Source of the DNA: JdFR-22 sp964534325
GTDB lineage: Archaea > Halobacteriota > Archaeoglobi > Archaeoglobales > Archaeoglobaceae
Length of the DNA stretch: 64,000 bases
Assembly: GCA_964534325.1 (NCBI GenBank)
Contig: CAZHOR010000002.1
Coordinates: forward strand, 62,001 to 126,000
Direction of reading: 5' to 3'
This document shows positions 17,813 to 25,735 of this stretch, piece by piece. The position numbers and the translations under genes are program-made. A model generated the notes under the pieces. The model saw only the letters and a list, made by a program, of their open reading frames with translations, was not told the DNA's origin and ran no database searches. Within the stretch, counting starts at the first letter, position 1; the number at the start of each line of letters is the position of its first letter.

Positions 17813-19033
17813 TTAATTGGCATCCTTCATACCGAAACCGGGTTCGACTACTGCCTCACCCTTATCTATTGCTTCTTCTCCCCTGATGTACACTTTATGA
17901 GGGAATACTGCTTCCATCCCCTCGTAAGGTGTCCACATGGAATTGGTGTGCAGGTCTTCGCCCTTTATCCTCTTCTTTTCTGAAAGGTCGAAGACGGCGA
18001 GATCAGCATAATTACCTTCCTTGATTTCCCCATAACCGTTGAACCCGAACAATTCTGCAGGTTTTCGAGCTATTCTTTCCATCACAGTCTTGAGGCCGAT
18101 CTTGTCTTTTGCTACCATCGACATCAATAGAGGGTACATGGTCTCGACTCCCGGAAATCCAGGTGCCCCTCCTCTCTTTTCCTCCACAGTGTGAGGAGCG
18201 TGGTCGGAGGCGATAATATCTGCGAACTCCAAATTGTCCAGAAGTGCTTTAACTTCCGACGATCTTCTTAATGGAGGGTTCACATTGATGAGATCACCCA
18301 ATCTATCCCACTCACCGTTCGAGAGCAGGAGGTGGTGGGGAGTTACTTCAAATGTGGATGAGGAGTTCTTTATCATTTTCATTGATCCTGCGGTAGATAT
18401 ATGGCAAAAGTGGTACTTGCCCAACTTAAGGCATTCTCTAACAGCAGCGGTTTCTGCTTCTGGAGGTCTTAAATTGAAGTTCGGCCCTTCCCCCTCTTCT
18501 ATGAAGGAAGGATCTTCTGCATGTACTGTGACGGTTTTTCCGTGTTTGCTGGCCTCTTTAATGGTCTGATAATCGATTTGAAGATTGGGGTCCGAATTCT
18601 GAGTGAAAACCTCTCCAATGGCAGGGATCCGGTATTTTTCCTCGATCTCGCCAATTACTTTACCTACCCGAGAGATGTTGTTCCTTGTCAGTCCCAGGTT
18701 GAGAGCATAACTAACATACGATTTTTTTCTGGCTCTTTCCATTCTCTCCGAATATACGCCCTCAGTTTCCACTCTGGGCATCGTATTGGGCTGGTCAACT
18801 ACAAGTGAAACCCCACCGTGCAATGCGGATAATGAGCCGCTCTCAATTGTTTCTTTATGTCTTTCTTCAAAATCCCTGAAATGGACGTGGGCATCAATTG
18901 CTGCTGGCAAGATAATGCCTCTAACCTCGTTACCCTTTATTTCTTTCCCAACTTTTTTTATAATCCCGTTGTCTATTTCCAGACCTGCTTCTACTATCCT
19001 ACCCTGGTAGAAGAGTTTGCCACTGATATTCAT
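17813..19033 (-). CDS. pyrC: Dihydroorotase
   Basis: 406 residues. It closes carbamoyl aspartate to dihydroorotate in pyrimidine synthesis. The metal-binding HVHFRD motif is at about residue 49 (AAIDAHVHFRDFEERHKE), with further histidines in VTVHAEDPS and YHFCHISTAGS and the catalytic Asp in IIASDHAPHT. This is the class I, allantoinase-related type usual in archaea. The ATG at 19033 has no RBS but lies about 27 nt from a TATA box shared with ftsZ on the other strand, so the message is probably leaderless. Confidence 0.93.
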   Translation of the reverse strand: MNISGKLFYQGRIVEAGLEIDNGIIKKVGKEIKGNEVRGIILPAAIDAHVHFRDFEERHKETIESGSLSALHGGVSLVVDQPNTMPRVETEGVYSERMERARKKSYVSYALNLGLTRNNISRVGKVIGEIEEKYRIPAIGEVFTQNSDPNLQIDYQTIKEASKHGKTVTVHAEDPSFIEEGEGPNFNLRPPEAETAAVRECLKLGKYHFCHISTAGSMKMIKNSSSTFEVTPHHLLLSNGEWDRLGDLINVNPPLRRSSEVKALLDNLEFADIIASDHAPHTVEEKRGGAPGFPGVETMYPLLMSMVAKDKIGLKTVMERIARKPAELFGFNGYGEIKEGNYADLAVFDLSEKKRIKGEDLHTNSMWTPYEGMEAVFPHKVYIRGEEAIDKGEAVVEPGFGMKDAN

Positions 19034-19054
19034 TAGAATATGGTTGGAAAAAAA

Positions 19055-19065
19055 GGTTTATATAC
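19055..19065. promoter_or_regulatory. Near-palindromic TATA element between pyrC and ftsZ
   Basis: GGTTTATATAC reads as a TATA box on both strands. It is about 27 nt from the pyrC start (leaderless) and about 75 nt from the ftsZ start, which has its own GGGTTAGAGG ribosome binding region. Confidence 0.45.
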
Positions 19066-19138
19066 TATTTCGTAAGGAATCTGGGTAGGGAGAATTAATC
19101 AACTCGATTAAAGAATTTGAGGGTTAGAGGTTTTAATT

Positions 19139-20242
19139 ATGAGATCAATTGTAGAGGAGGCTCTGGATAGAGCGGAGGCTGAGAAAAAAGAGGGTGTAGA
19201 TAAGCGGCCCCCAGAATCTGTTGAAGACGAAATCGTTCAAACACTTCATGAACTCAAAACTGAGATAAGAGCGATTGGTATCGGAGGAGGCGGTTGTAAT
19301 ACTATCTCAAGAATGTTCGAAGAAGGTATTGATGGTGCAGAGCTTATAGCGCTAAATACCGATGTTCAGCACCTTTACTATACTAAAGCCCACAAGAGGC
19401 TGCTATGCGGAAAAAGAAGGACCAGAGGTCTTGGAGCTGGTAGTCTTCCCCAGGTAGGAGAAGAGGCTGCCAAAGAGAATGATGACGAGATCAGAGAGCT
19501 TGTAGAGGGTGCAGACCTTGTCTTCGTCACCTGCGGATTGGGAGGAGGTACCGGAACTGGCGGTGCCCCCATCGTAGCTGAAGCTGCACAGGAAGCTGGC
19601 TGCCTGACTATTTCGGTAGTATCGGTTCCCTTCTCCGCCGAGGGTTCGGTGAGAATGGGAAATGCTGAGGCAGGGCTGGAGAGATTGAGAGAAGTTTCGG
19701 ATACGGTGATCGTTATCCCCAACGACAGGCTTCTGGAAGTCGTTCCCAACTACCCCATGCAGCTGGCCTTCAAGGTCTCGGACGAGATACTGATGAGGGC
19801 CGTTAAGGGCATCACTGAGCTGATAACCAAGCCGGCTTTGATCAACCTGGACTTTGCCGACATCCGCACCATTATGGAAAAAGGTGGTGTGGCCATGATA
19901 GGTCTTGGAGAGGCTGATGGAGAAGACAAAGCCAGAGAATCAATTAGAAAAGCTCTGAAGAGCCCACTACTTGAAGTAGATATCTCTGGAGCCAAAGCGG
20001 CGCTGGTCAATGTCACCGGTGGACCTGACATGACCATTGAAGAAGCAGAGAGTATCGTTGAAGAGATCTACGGCAAGGTCGATCCCGATGCGAGGATCAT
20101 ATGGGGTGCTATGGTCGATCCCGAAATCGAGAACACCATGCGGACCATGCTCATAGTCACGGGAGTGAAATCGCCCCAAATCCTGGGCAAGACCTCCGGA
20201 GGGTCTGTATCCAAAAGGCACGGTATTGACTTTGTGAGATAG
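19139..20242 (+). CDS. ftsZ: Cell division protein FtsZ
   Basis: 367 residues. FtsZ is the tubulin-like GTPase that forms the division ring. Seen here: IRAIGIGGGGCNTISRM at the start of the GTPase fold, the tubulin signature GGGTGTGGAP near residue 138, ALNTDVQHL, and the catalytic NLDFADIRTIM loop with acidic residue. The N-terminal 40 residues (EEALDRAEAEKKEGVDKRPPESVEDE) are a charged extension common in archaeal FtsZ1. The gene precedes secE-nusG-rpl11, a conserved archaeal neighbourhood. Confidence 0.95.
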   Translation: MRSIVEEALDRAEAEKKEGVDKRPPESVEDEIVQTLHELKTEIRAIGIGGGGCNTISRMFEEGIDGAELIALNTDVQHLYYTKAHKRLLCGKRRTRGLGAGSLPQVGEEAAKENDDEIRELVEGADLVFVTCGLGGGTGTGGAPIVAEAAQEAGCLTISVVSVPFSAEGSVRMGNAEAGLERLREVSDTVIVIPNDRLLEVVPNYPMQLAFKVSDEILMRAVKGITELITKPALINLDFADIRTIMEKGGVAMIGLGEADGEDKARESIRKALKSPLLEVDISGAKAALVNVTGGPDMTIEEAESIVEEIYGKVDPDARIIWGAMVDPEIENTMRTMLIVTGVKSPQILGKTSGGSVSKRHGIDFVR

Positions 20243-20277
20243 ATGCTCAAATGACTTGCTAAATACTGACTTTAAAA

Positions 20278-20287
20278 TTTAAATACC
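20278..20287 (+). promoter_or_regulatory. TATA box of secE-nusG-rpl11
   Basis: TTTAAATACC is centred about 27 nt before the secE ATG at 20310, and no Shine-Dalgarno is present between them, so the operon message is probably leaderless. Confidence 0.55.
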
Positions 20288-20309
20288 CTAACAGAAACCC
20301 AGTAAAGAT

Positions 20310-20489
20310 ATGTATAACATAGAGTCAAAAGTCAGGGAATACATTAAGTTACTTAAGATGACCAGGAAACCGGATAGGGAAGAATTTATAACTACTACCA
20401 AAGTAGCTCTGGGTGTGATGGTCGTAATTGGTTTTATCGGCTTTATTGTCTTCCTTTTTATGAGTATATTACCTGAGGCATTAATATGA
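20310..20489 (+). CDS. secE: Protein translocase subunit SecE (Sec61 gamma)
   Basis: 59 residues, starting MYNIESKVREYIKLLKMTRKPDREEF, followed by one transmembrane helix (ALGVMVVIGFIGFIVFLFMSILP). The amphipathic N-terminal helix with the R-KP motif and the single TM are the standard archaeal SecE layout. Its stop overlaps the nusG ATG (ATGA), and the secE-nusG pair is conserved in archaea. It clamps the SecY channel in the cytoplasmic membrane. Confidence 0.9.
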   Translation: MYNIESKVREYIKLLKMTRKPDREEFITTTKVALGVMVVIGFIGFIVFLFMSILPEALI

Positions 20490-20941
20490 CCAAGTATTTC
20501 GCCCTAAAGACAACAGCAAACCAGGAAAGAGTTGTGGCCAATTTGATGGAGATGGCCGTCAAAAAGTATCAGCTTAATGTTTACTCCATACTGGCTCCAA
20601 AAGAGCTGAGGGGTTACATCATAGTGGAGACCGAGACGATGGAGGACACCTTGAAGGCCATCAAGGGTTTGCCCCACATCAAGGGAATAGTCAGAGGAGA
20701 GACCGGATTCACTGAAGTAGAGCACTTTCTGGCTCCCAAGAAAGCTGCAGAGCAAATAAAAGAGGGTTTCACCGTAGAGATAAGTTCAGGACCATTCAAA
20801 GGAGAATTAGCTGTAGTAAAGAGGGTCGATGAGACCAAGAACGAGATAACGGTGGAGCTTATAGAGGCGGTGGTCCCCATCCCTGTAACCGTTAAGGCTG
20901 ACCACGTTAGAGTCGTAGATAAAAAAGAAGAGGAGGGATAA
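20486..20941 (+). CDS. spt5: Transcription elongation factor Spt5/NusG
   Basis: 151 residues: an NGN domain (residues 1-85, YFALKTTANQERVVANLMEMA, YIIVETETMEDTLKAIKGLPHIKGIVRG) and a KOW domain (GFTVEISSGPFKGELAVVKRVDETKNEITVELIEAVVPIPVTV). It binds the RNA polymerase clamp with Spt4 to aid processivity. The gene overlaps secE by 4 nt and is followed 3 nt later by rpl11. Confidence 0.95.
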   Translation: MTKYFALKTTANQERVVANLMEMAVKKYQLNVYSILAPKELRGYIIVETETMEDTLKAIKGLPHIKGIVRGETGFTEVEHFLAPKKAAEQIKEGFTVEISSGPFKGELAVVKRVDETKNEITVELIEAVVPIPVTVKADHVRVVDKKEEEG

Positions 20942-20944
20942 TTA

Positions 20945-21406
20945 ATGCAAACAGTAGAAGTTCTTGTCCCTGGAGGTAAAGCCTCACCTGGACCGCCACT
21001 GGGGCCAGCGATAGGACCTTTAGGATTAAATGTTAAACAAGTCGTAGATGAAATAAATAAGGCAACAAAAGATTATGCTGGCCTGGAAGTTCCGGTTAAG
21101 TTGATCGTACAGGATGACAGATCGTTTGATATCGAAGTGGGAATCCCCCCAGTTACTGCCCTGGTTAAGAGAGAGCTGGGAATAGAGAAGGGGTCACATA
21201 ACCCTGGAATCGAACCGGTAGGCGATCTAACAATTGACCAGATAAAGAACATTGCAGAGATAAAGCAAGAAGAGTTCCTCAGTTATGATTTTAAATCTGC
21301 GGTCAAGGAAGTCCTGGGAACCTGTGTCACCATAGGAGTGACCATAGACGGTAAGGATCCCAAGCAGGTTCAGAAAGAGATAAATGAGGGGACAATAGAG
21401 GTATAG
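20945..21406 (+). CDS. rpl11: Ribosomal protein uL11
   Basis: 153 residues. The N-terminal VEVLVPGGKASPGPPLGPAIGPLGLNVKQVVDEIN with the proline-rich GPPLGP motif and the C-terminal rRNA-binding domain (GTCVTIGVTIDGKDPKQVQKEI) define L11, part of the GTPase-associated centre. GAGGAGGG lies about 5 nt before the ATG. Unusually, the gene is not followed directly by rpl1: a 2.65 kb stretch of small accessory genes intervenes before rpl1-rpl10-rpl12. Confidence 0.96.
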   Translation: MQTVEVLVPGGKASPGPPLGPAIGPLGLNVKQVVDEINKATKDYAGLEVPVKLIVQDDRSFDIEVGIPPVTALVKRELGIEKGSHNPGIEPVGDLTIDQIKNIAEIKQEEFLSYDFKSAVKEVLGTCVTIGVTIDGKDPKQVQKEINEGTIEV

Positions 21407-21518
21407 ATAGAGATCGCCTAATTCCTCTTATTTTTCATCTCTATATTTTAAAACTCTTAAAAGGTTTGTTAAAATTAATGTTTAACTTAGGTGTCTTAAC
21501 CGTTTTTACTGCCTAGCC

Positions 21519-21812
21519 TTAGCTGTCAACCCACACTTCTACGGTTGCCGGGTTGTTGCTCCTGTTGGTGAACACCACTTGAGTTCCGGAGGATACATGC
21601 CCTGAAATAGAGTGTTCTGTTGCTCTTTGTTTTGACATGCTGGAATTGTACCTGAAGTTACCTCCTTCCATGATTAGCTCGGCATCCTTTTTGGATGGGA
21701 CGACCCAAATATCGACAGGGTAGTTGCTTTTAGCTGTCAGTTTTAAATGATTGGAATAAGGACCCAGAATTTGGGCATGAAAAGGTTGTACAATTAACTT
21801 TGTATGTTCCAT
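21519..21812 (-). CDS. Small hypothetical protein, beta-rich
   Basis: 97 residues, no signal peptide or membrane segment. Alternating hydrophobic stretches (LKLTAKSNYPVDIWVVPS, GTQVVFTNRSNNPATVEVWVDS) suggest a beta-sandwich. I recognise no family. It lies on the minus strand in the AT-rich island between rpl11 and rpl1, opposite to the ribosomal genes. There is no clear RBS; start choice is only the first ATG. Confidence 0.55.
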   Translation of the reverse strand: MEHTKLIVQPFHAQILGPYSNHLKLTAKSNYPVDIWVVPSKKDAELIMEGGNFRYNSSMSKQRATEHSISGHVSSGTQVVFTNRSNNPATVEVWVDS

Positions 21813-21968
21813 GATGGGAGTTGGTTTATTACTAATTAAAATTATTGCTATGAAAAAATGCTCATTATAATGAAGGTATAGTTACTTGTGATTATATAAA
21901 CTACTCGTATTTCGAACTGGCCAATACTGACGATCTAACCTGCTTGAACAACTCCCTCAAGGCCTAAT

Positions 21969-22151
21969 TTACTTCCTTTGACTTAATATGATGCGATCAA
22001 AGTCCCCACTAGATCTTGAGCACTCGAGGTAATGGTTAACTGCTTCAACCAGTGCTTTTTTGGTTGTGGTCTCTCCTGTCCTGTATTTTAACTCTTCAAG
22101 AACGTCTACTGCCAGTGGTGTTGTCACCACCACCTTTTTTTCGCCCTTCAA
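21969..22151 (-). CDS. Small ribbon-helix-helix protein
   Basis: 60 residues from a TTG with GGAGGG 8-10 nt upstream. The pattern KVVVTTPLAVDVLEELKYRTGETTTKKALVEAVNHYLEC is a short beta strand followed by two helices, as in CopG/Arc-like RHH proteins or DUF5371-type archaeal antitoxin-like proteins. Such proteins dimerise and bind short palindromes. A GCATGC palindrome (22171-22176) lies between its TATA-like box and its start, a place for autoregulation. No obvious toxin partner is adjacent. Confidence 0.62.
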   Translation of the reverse strand: MKGEKKVVVTTPLAVDVLEELKYRTGETTTKKALVEAVNHYLECSRSSGDFDRIILSQRK

Positions 22152-22538
22152 ACCTTAAACCCTCCAACCGGCATGCAATATTTTATACCTCCAAAGAATT
22201 TATATTTTACCATATTTCAGCCAGCGTATACCATTTTATGATGAGACTGATAGACCATGAACACTCTGACCCATTAAGCCGCTTATTAAACAGGTATTTT
22301 TTCCTGTAACTCAATTTTGAGGTGGGTGAGGAGAAACAGTGGATACACACGAAGAGGTGTTTCCTCCAGAATTTGATATATTATGAGGGTATTATGAAGA
22401 TTAGTCTTAAATAATAGACTATTTAAATAGAAATAAGCATGCAATATAGCATGTCGAACCGTTAAGATATTTAAGCATTATACAGATGTGAGTAGGTTGG
22501 AGGATGTAAAATGCTGCCGGTTGGAGAGAGGTGTAAGA
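22152..22538. other. AT-rich intergenic region with GCATGC palindromes
   Basis: This 387-bp stretch separates two divergent RHH genes. It holds GCATGCAATAT twice in the same orientation (22171-22181 and 22437-22447), a GCATGT at 22449, and TATA-like tracts near 22184 and 22420. A possible 15-codon ORF with a good RBS starts at GTG 22339 (ending TGA 22386) and encodes a DTHEEVFPPEFDIL-like peptide; it may be a remnant. Nothing else is recognisable. Confidence 0.5.
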
Positions 22539-22756
22539 GTGTCCAAAAGGTCCGGAGTCCAACTAACTGACGACATAAGCCTAACCTTCTACTTAACAGC
22601 AACCAGAAAAGCCAACAGACTAAAAAAGACCGTCTGGATAGAAAGCATATACTACGACATACTCAAAGAAAAGAACATCATAATCAGCGACCTGGTCAAC
22701 TACCTGCTAGAAAAATACTTCAGAGAAATGGGATACCTCAACATAGAAGAATATCT
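22515..22756 (+). repeat. 242-bp perfect direct repeat, copy 1
   Basis: By eye this segment is identical, base for base, to 23414-23655 (899 bp downstream, same strand). It covers the RBS and the first 72 codons of the RHH-like gene and ends abruptly in the coding sequence, where the two C-termini diverge. No terminal inverted repeats or target duplication flank it. Confidence 0.9.
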
Positions 22757-22802
22757 GGACAATAAAAATAAAGAAGAATCAGAACCATCAGAATCCGGAT
22801 AA
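22539..22802 (+). CDS. RHH-like small protein, copy 1
   Basis: 87 residues from a GTG with the RBS GGAGAGAGGTG; upstream in-frame codons also exist but lack a better start. Residues ~30-65 (KKTVWIESIYYDILKEKNI, then ISDLVNYLLEKYFREMGYL) fit strand-helix-helix of a ribbon-helix-helix DNA-binding protein. The last 14 residues (NKNKEESEPSESG) are a charged tail. The first 72 codons are identical at DNA level to the copy at 23438, so duplication or conversion was recent. A GCATGC-N6-GCATGT pair lies about 90 bp upstream. Confidence 0.65.
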   Translation: MSKRSGVQLTDDISLTFYLTATRKANRLKKTVWIESIYYDILKEKNIIISDLVNYLLEKYFREMGYLNIEEYLDNKNKEESEPSESG

Positions 22803-23120
22803 GTCCCTTTTGAAGAAGAACTGAATTCTTGACCGTTATTGGAGTTTCTCAAGTTTTTAATGTTATTGATGTTATGGATAACTCGTATTTAAAATAGCAC
22901 GCCATGTGCATGCTTTTTCTGAAACCATTTAAGGTGCATTTCTTACTGTAATATAGGGTTGAGTGCAGTTAATGAGCTTCATGTCTTCGTAAGCTCAAGG
23001 GAGCTTAGATCACCTCTCCCACTAAACTCTCCCACCAGTATCATGTGCTCCATTTCCCAGAAGCGAGCTCCTCTTTCAGAAGGACTTTTCATAGTATAGG
23101 AGATGAATTAGGTGGACAAA
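22803..23120. other. Intergenic region, possible structured leader
   Basis: 318 bp without a credible gene. It includes TATA-like GTATTTAAAATAG near 22886, a GCATGC at 22908-22913 inside GCACGCCATGTGCATGC, and a small hairpin TAAGCTC-AAGG-GAGCTTA at 22990-23007. If transcription starts after the TATA box, the membrane gene at 23121 would have a leader of about 200 nt. Confidence 0.4.
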
Positions 23121-23351
23121 ATGAGCAGATTGATGTTATGGAGAACATTCGTTACCGTTTCTTTCTCCATAGCGTTCATTATAATCAGCTTTATGTTCAC
23201 CACAGCGCTTATCAAAATAATCGATTACCTTAAAATTATCGATTACAGTCATTTTAGTGCTCTACCTTTTATATTTTCAATTCTCGTAGGATTGATAGGT
23301 ACTCCTTTGATCTGGAGTTCTCTCAACCCTTATGCCACGCGTGCAGATTAG
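23121..23351 (+). CDS. Small two-helix membrane protein
   Basis: 76 residues from the ATG at 23121, preceded by AGGTGG 5 nt upstream. Two strongly hydrophobic helices, TFVTVSFSIAFIIISFMFTTALIKII and ALPFIFSILVGLIGTPLIW, separated by a short polar loop. No family recognised. It lies between the two identical RHH-like genes; a duplicated unit with a membrane protein could be a small regulatory or toxin module, but nothing in the sequence proves this. Confidence 0.55.
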   Translation: MSRLMLWRTFVTVSFSIAFIIISFMFTTALIKIIDYLKIIDYSHFSALPFIFSILVGLIGTPLIWSSLNPYATRAD

Positions 23352-23413
23352 CATGCTGAAAGTCAGACTATTTTTAACCCATCTAACATATGAGATATCA
23401 AGGCACGTTAAAG

Positions 23414-23655
23414 TGCCGGTTGGAGAGAGGTGTAAGAGTGTCCAAAAGGTCCGGAGTCCAACTAACTGACGACATAAGCCTAACCTTCTACTTAACAGCA
23501 ACCAGAAAAGCCAACAGACTAAAAAAGACCGTCTGGATAGAAAGCATATACTACGACATACTCAAAGAAAAGAACATCATAATCAGCGACCTGGTCAACT
23601 ACCTGCTAGAAAAATACTTCAGAGAAATGGGATACCTCAACATAGAAGAATATCT
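23414..23655 (+). repeat. 242-bp perfect direct repeat, copy 2
   Basis: Identical to 22515-22756. The upstream joint differs (TTAAAG here, AAATGC there) and the downstream joint is within codon 73 of the ORF. A GCATGC palindrome at 23351-23356 lies about 60 bp before this copy, similar to the arrangement of copy 1. Confidence 0.9.
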
Positions 23656-23671
23656 CAGTTTACCGGGTTAG
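23438..23671 (+). CDS. RHH-like small protein, copy 2
   Basis: 77 residues from the equivalent GTG. Residues 1-72 are the same as in the copy at 22539; the C-terminus is only SLPG, shorter than the acidic tail of copy 1. This may be a truncated but still complete RHH domain, because the second helix (LVNYLLEKYFREMGYL) is intact. Two nearly identical DNA-binding proteins so close together could form mixed dimers. Confidence 0.6.
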   Translation: MSKRSGVQLTDDISLTFYLTATRKANRLKKTVWIESIYYDILKEKNIIISDLVNYLLEKYFREMGYLNIEEYLSLPG

Positions 23672-24060
23672 GTTACAGGCTAATCTTCCACTTTTATTAT
23701 TATTTATTATTTATTTACTGGAAGTGCTTATCAACTGAATAATCCGTTGATCCAGTCTAAAGTATACAGAACTTTGAAGTTTTGGATAATTCGGGAGGAT
23801 GTTCATTATTTACTGGTAGAAGGTGTCTTCTAATCGATCTACCTGTGCATCCCCATAATGCTACAAAAAGGCTAATTAACCGTAGATTAGAGCATTCAAT
23901 CCCTGTTAATGGTTTTAATCAGTTACCGTTAACTTAAAATACCCATACCAAATGCGTAACAGATGCAACAAATTTAATACTGTGCGAACTCATGTTGATA
24001 GAGTTGAACAGTAAAAAAGCTGTAGGAGGCATAAAGCCGCCAGCACTACGGTGATAGAAG
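23672..24060. other. Leader and promoter region of rpl1-rpl10-rpl12
   Basis: 389 bp with no gene. Two TATA candidates, CTTAAAATACC near 23931 and AAATTTAATACTG near 23969, precede a leader of roughly 65-110 nt. Just before rpl1 the leader can fold as GTAG-GAGGC-ATAAA-GCCGCC-AGCA-CTAC, directly followed by GGTGATAGAAGATG with the start codon. Archaeal L1 is known to bind its own operon mRNA; this fold is a candidate site, by position only. Confidence 0.45.
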
Positions 24061-24705
24061 ATGCTCGTTGAGAAAGGAAGATTTGTAGAAGCTGTAACAG
24101 AAGCGATAAATGGAGCAAGAGACAGAAATTTCACGGAAAGTGTAGAGATTGCAGTTAATCTGAGAAATCTGGATCTCAAGAAACCCGAGAACAGAATCGA
24201 TTCTATTGTAACATTACCCCATGGATTAGGGAGACCCCGAAATGTTGCCGTATTTGCGGGAGGAGACACGGCTCTTAAAGCTCAAGAGAGTGGTGTGCTC
24301 ATAATCTCTCCAGATGAGATAGGTGACCTCGCCGGGGATAAGAAGAAAATGAAGGCGATTGCCAAAGATCACCATTTCTTCATTGCGGAGGCACCTCTGA
24401 TGCCCCAGATAGGTAAAAAACTGGGGCCGGTGCTTGCACCCCGAGGAAAAATTCCCCAGCCGATTCAACCGCTTTCGGATCCAAATCCCGTGATCGAAAA
24501 ACTGAGGAAATCTATAAAGATCAGGACCAAGGACAGGTCAACATTTCATTCGCCAATAGGTATCAAGACAATGGACCCCGATAGTATCGCAGAAAACGCT
24601 ATGGAAGTCGTGAGGATAGTTGAAGACAAATACGACAATGCGGCTCAACACTTGAGGTCCGTGTATGTCAAAACTACGATGGGGCCAGCGATAAAGGTGG
24701 TATGA
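24061..24705 (+). CDS. rpl1: Ribosomal protein uL1
   Basis: 214 residues. Signatures: NFTESVEIAVNLRNLDLKKPENRIDSIVTLPHG, and MPQIGKKLGPVLAPRGKIPQPI in the middle, where the archaeal L1 loop and domain II lie. L1 binds 23S rRNA in the mobile stalk and, in archaea studied so far, represses its own operon. GGTGA lies 6 nt before the ATG. The stop overlaps the rpl10 ATG. Confidence 0.96.
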   Translation: MLVEKGRFVEAVTEAINGARDRNFTESVEIAVNLRNLDLKKPENRIDSIVTLPHGLGRPRNVAVFAGGDTALKAQESGVLIISPDEIGDLAGDKKKMKAIAKDHHFFIAEAPLMPQIGKKLGPVLAPRGKIPQPIQPLSDPNPVIEKLRKSIKIRTKDRSTFHSPIGIKTMDPDSIAENAMEVVRIVEDKYDNAAQHLRSVYVKTTMGPAIKVV

Positions 24706-25715
24706 TGGCAGCCGTTAAAGATGAGATCCCACAATGGAAAGTAGAGACACTGGATGAATTGAAGAATATTTTCTCCACATATCCGGTAGTTGGTATAGTG
24801 GGTTTTAGGGATGTTCCTGCAAAGCAGATGCAGGAGATTAGAAGGAGTTTTAGGGAGATCGGCGTTATCAAGGTTACAAAGAGTTCTATCGTTGAGAAGG
24901 CTCTGGATTCAAATAGTAACGGAGTATCACAACTAAGAGAATACCTCGGTGACCAGATCGCTATAATAGGAACTGAGATCAACCCGTTCCAGCTATACAA
25001 AAAGCTGGAGGAAGCAAAAGTTCCCACTCCTCTCAAACCGGGTCAGGTATCTCCCATTGATGTAGAGATCAAGAAAGGCCCAACTTCTTTTCCCCCAGGC
25101 CCTATCATAGGTGAGCTTCAGTCCGCTGGTTTGCCTGCTGCAATAGAGAAGGGGAAAGTAGTGATAAAGAACACTACGACACTGATAAGAGAAGGCGAAG
25201 TAGTTGATTCCAAAGTGGCCCGTGGACTCGAATTGCTGGAAATCAAGCCCTCCAGAATAGGACTGGATGTTAAGGCACTTTACCAGGATGGTGTAGTGTT
25301 TACCCCAGATGTGCTCAGTCTCGATCTGGATCAGGTCTATAAAGATTTCCAGGAAGCCTATACCAAAGCTCTCAATCTCGCTGTCAATTCCGCCTATGTG
25401 GTTCCAGAGACAGCAGAGATATTGATCACCAAAGCATTCAGTGATGCCAGGAACCTTGCCATAAATGCCGGAATCTACGAAAAAGACGTAATGGACGATA
25501 TAATTTCGAAGTCTCACCAGGAGATGCTTTCAATCGCATCCTACCTTCCTCCAGAAGCACTGGATGAGGAGTTGCAGGAGAAAATTTCAAGTGCCCAGGT
25601 AAGAACAGAAGAAACCGGAACCAAAACCGACGAAGAACAGAAGGAAGAAGAAGAGGAAGAAGAGGAAGAAAAAGAAGAAGATGCAGCAGAGGGTCTTGGG
25701 GCTCTCTTCGGATAA
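24702..25715 (+). CDS. rpl10: Ribosomal protein uL10 (P0)
   Basis: 337 residues, the length of archaeal P0. The N-terminal rRNA-binding domain (VVGIVGFRDVPAKQMQEIRRSFREIG, INPFQLYKKLEEAKVPTPLKPGQVSPIDVEIKKGPTSFPPGP) precedes helices that bind P1 dimers, then a long glutamate run and the conserved EGLGALFG end shared with rpl12. It is translationally coupled to rpl1 (ATGA-type overlap). Confidence 0.96.
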   Translation: MMAAVKDEIPQWKVETLDELKNIFSTYPVVGIVGFRDVPAKQMQEIRRSFREIGVIKVTKSSIVEKALDSNSNGVSQLREYLGDQIAIIGTEINPFQLYKKLEEAKVPTPLKPGQVSPIDVEIKKGPTSFPPGPIIGELQSAGLPAAIEKGKVVIKNTTTLIREGEVVDSKVARGLELLEIKPSRIGLDVKALYQDGVVFTPDVLSLDLDQVYKDFQEAYTKALNLAVNSAYVVPETAEILITKAFSDARNLAINAGIYEKDVMDDIISKSHQEMLSIASYLPPEALDEELQEKISSAQVRTEETGTKTDEEQKEEEEEEEEEKEEDAAEGLGALFG

Positions 25716-25735
25716 CGTTTAAGGAGGTAGTAATA

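Noticed and set aside
22515..23655. Insertion sequence for the duplicated 242-bp block
   Set aside because: No transposase, no terminal inverted repeats and no target duplication are visible; the ORF is an RHH-type DNA-binding protein.
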